NCBI GenBank assembly: GCA_030710605.1
Contig: CP092874.1
Coordinates: 71,762,555-71,826,554 of the forward strand
Source of the DNA: Cordylochernes scorpioides
Taxonomy: Eukaryota > Arthropoda > Arachnida > Pseudoscorpiones > Chernetidae
Reading direction: 5' to 3'
DNA: 64,000 nucleotides
The notes under the pieces are model-generated. The model did no database searches. It saw only the letters and a program-made list of their open reading frames with translations, and had not been told where the DNA came from. Both the position numbers and the translations under genes were made by a program. Below, piece after piece: positions 62,443 through 64,000 of the stretch. How positions within the stretch are numbered: the stretch's first letter is position 1; the number at the start of each line of letters is the position of its first letter.

Positions 62443-63470
62443 TCAGTTTAGAACAAGAGGGCTCATATAAAGGTTAATTTGAATATGATAATCAAAAAGA
62501 GTATCCAACAAAGATGCCTTACTTTGGACGTAAGCCTTAAATCCAGAGATTCTCATAGATTTAAAAAAATTTGGAGTTATACTATTCCACAATTCATATG
62601 GCGTTTTTGTGAGCTTTCTGGTAGGAAGACTGTTTTGCAAATAATCATCAGTTAAAATTGACTCACCCCAATATTTAAAAACTAAGCCAGAGTTAGTTAG
62701 TATTGCCATTTCAACTAGAGATCTATTTTTTCTTTCAGCTACTCCATTCTGTTGTGGGCAATATGGCGCAGAAGTTTGTTGACAAATACTTTCATTTATA
62801 ATATAATATAATGCGGCTTATAATTGTAAAACGACATTTGAAAAGTTTTACCGCATATGTTTCTATTAAACGAAAAATCATAATTTATTTTAAGAAGAAA
62901 TAACGACTTTTTCTATCCTTAGGGATGAAGTATGAAAGGATGAATGGGGAAGAGTAATGGTGAACGGAAAAATAAATTCCCATCCCTGGACACTTTTATT
63001 TTTCAGTTTATCATCACTCTTCATAAACAAAGGATAGAAATAGTTGTTATTTCTTCTTAAAATAAATTACGATTTTTCGTTCAAAAGAAACATTGGCGAT
63101 AAAACTTGTCAAATATCATTTTACAAATGTTTTCATGCTTTAAAAATTCTTGCATTGCGCGTTGATAGATATTCACCTCCATTATCTAACCTAAGTATTT
63201 TAATTTTTGTTTTAAACTTGTTTGTACAAATTCAGAGTAGTCCTTTAATTTATTGAAAACTTCGTTCTTATTTTTCAAAAGAAAAAGTGTTGTGTATCTG
63301 GAAAAATCATCAATAAAAGTTAGAAGATATCTATTTTTTTCGGGGAGTTATTGCCTACATAGGTCCGCATAAATCAGTATGTACTAAATCCAAAAGTTTT
63401 GTAGATTCATATATTGTTTCTTTTGGAAATGGCTGTCTAGTTAATTTGGACTTTATACAGATTAAGAGAG
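62443..63470 (-). pseudogene. Second copia integrase relic
   Basis: Minus strand fragments in several frames: DLVHTDLCGPM (D), YLLTFIDDFSRYTTLFLLKN, LDNGGEYLSTRN (D), CPQQNGVAERKNRSLVEMAI (E), YWGESILTDDYLQNSLPTRK and PYELWN. This is the copia integrase core. It differs from the 54-kb copia, so it is a separate family. Split by a SINE-B at about 62800-63115. Confidence 0.85.
62800..63115. mobile_element. SINE-B, fold-back (head-to-head) copy
   Basis: Left half minus ('tgcggcttataattgtaaaa', 'ctttttctatccttagggatg'), a tRNA-head remnant 'ttcccatccctggacac' near 62988, right half plus, ending 'tcaaatatcattttacaa'. Arms pair over about 150 bp. Same architecture as at 40517 and at 53540/59562. 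Confidence 0.7.
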
Positions 63471-63688
63471 CAACGTCTGTACTTCATGTTAGGAGTGGTT
63501 GCAAATGCCGTCTGTTCCTCATGTCAGAGGTGGCCATTTCATATTGGAGTTAAGTCGGCCTGCCACTAAGTAGTGATCCCAGTCTTAATGACAAAGGCAG
63601 ATGCAATCTACTTCACCCACACCATCAAAAGTCTCAAGCTCTACAAGCTTGATATCATAATATGATTGAGTGGAGATAAGAAAGAAGA
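63445..63688 (+). pseudogene. LINE 3'-end remnant
   Basis: Ends with 'ccatcaaaagtctcaagctc', 'gattgagtggagataagaaa' and 'gaagag', the GAA-type LINE tail. The upstream part is shared with 37444-37655 in reverse. Confidence 0.55.
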
Positions 63689-63689
63689 G

Positions 63690-64000
63690 ACAAAAGATAT
63701 CCCAATGGAAAAAGAAAGGCTACATACCCTCATATATTTTAATGTATCATTCTACTTCAAGTTGAAAAAACCAATCAGAAACCAAAGGTTGAGTTGAAGT
63801 ACCAAAGAAACGAGCAAGGAGTGAAGCGAGCGACCGAGCAAGCATCAAGTGCGGTGGGGCCATGAAAGGAAAGATTAAGTCCGGAGATAACGGTGTTTGA
63901 CGTCTAAATATTGTTGTCGCTCGGCCTGGCCTGGATATCTCTTCGCCTTGGCGCAACCTTCGCCTACCTGCCTTGTTCTACCTGACGTCTTCGCTGATCC
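63690..64000. other. No recognised feature
   Basis: Somewhat GC-richer sequence to the window end. It includes 'cgagcaaggagtgaagcgag', but no gene could be supported. Confidence 0.4.

Overview
Organism: the window is nuclear DNA of an AT-rich, intron-rich animal genome, almost certainly an arthropod. The mobile elements (BEL/Pao, Ty3/gypsy and copia LTR elements, mariner, Tc1, pogo/Tigger, Helitrons, tRNA-derived SINEs and LINE 3' ends encoding a C-terminal C-C-H-C zinc motif) look most like a chelicerate such as a spider, but that placement is an inference. There are two runs of exactly 100 N (7372-7471 and 49578-49677), so this is a scaffolded draft.  Host gene: one host protein-coding gene is recognisable, VPS8 (the CORVET tethering-complex subunit), on the + strand. 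Thirteen consecutive exons between 7978 and 41001 encode about 410 residues of its alpha-helical C-terminal half. Splice phases match at every junction except inside exon 5, where one extra base breaks the frame. Neither the N-terminal beta-propeller nor the C-terminal RING is in the window. Three of these exons occur a second time, out of order, at 1156-4910. The whole of 1-7340 is a diverged second copy of 16868-31972 and ends at the first N gap, so it is either a retained alternative haplotype or a tandem duplication.  Layout: 1-7371 is copy A (VPS8 exons 8-10 plus repeats). 7472-16690 holds VPS8 exons 1-7. 16690-32000 is copy B (exons 8-10), enlarged by a pogo-type element, a BEL/Pao element nested in a Tigger-like element, and several SINEs. 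33000-41000 holds exons 11-13 with Helitrons, one carrying a tRNA-Gly gene, and a Tc1 element. 41000-45500 is repeats. 45920-48424 is a 51-bp minisatellite. 49678-52609 is the 3' half of a Ty3/gypsy element. 53700-59566 is a copia element whose 3' LTR contains a mariner. 59700-64000 holds a 735-bp fold-back element, a second copia relic and LINE ends.  Main discovery-type result: several fold-back repeat families (called P, R and S here, with a weaker family Q) carry hammerhead self-cleaving ribozyme cores. They have inverted-repeat arms, an asymmetric 3' tail and 10-14 bp target-site duplications. That is the signature of RNA-mediated insertion and resembles Penelope-like/retrozyme elements rather than cut-and-paste MITEs. 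The best motif (35116-35170, minus) has a complete core, a pairing stem II, a palindromic stem III and about 11 bp of stem I. The S element (61629-62363) has a ribozyme core in each arm and an interior with heat-shock-element arrays, CCAAT boxes and a TATA box. Other notable structures are a tRNA-Gly gene inside a Helitron nested in a second Helitron, head-to-head palindromic tRNA-Thr-like SINEs, and a BEL/Pao element filled with four different tandem arrays.
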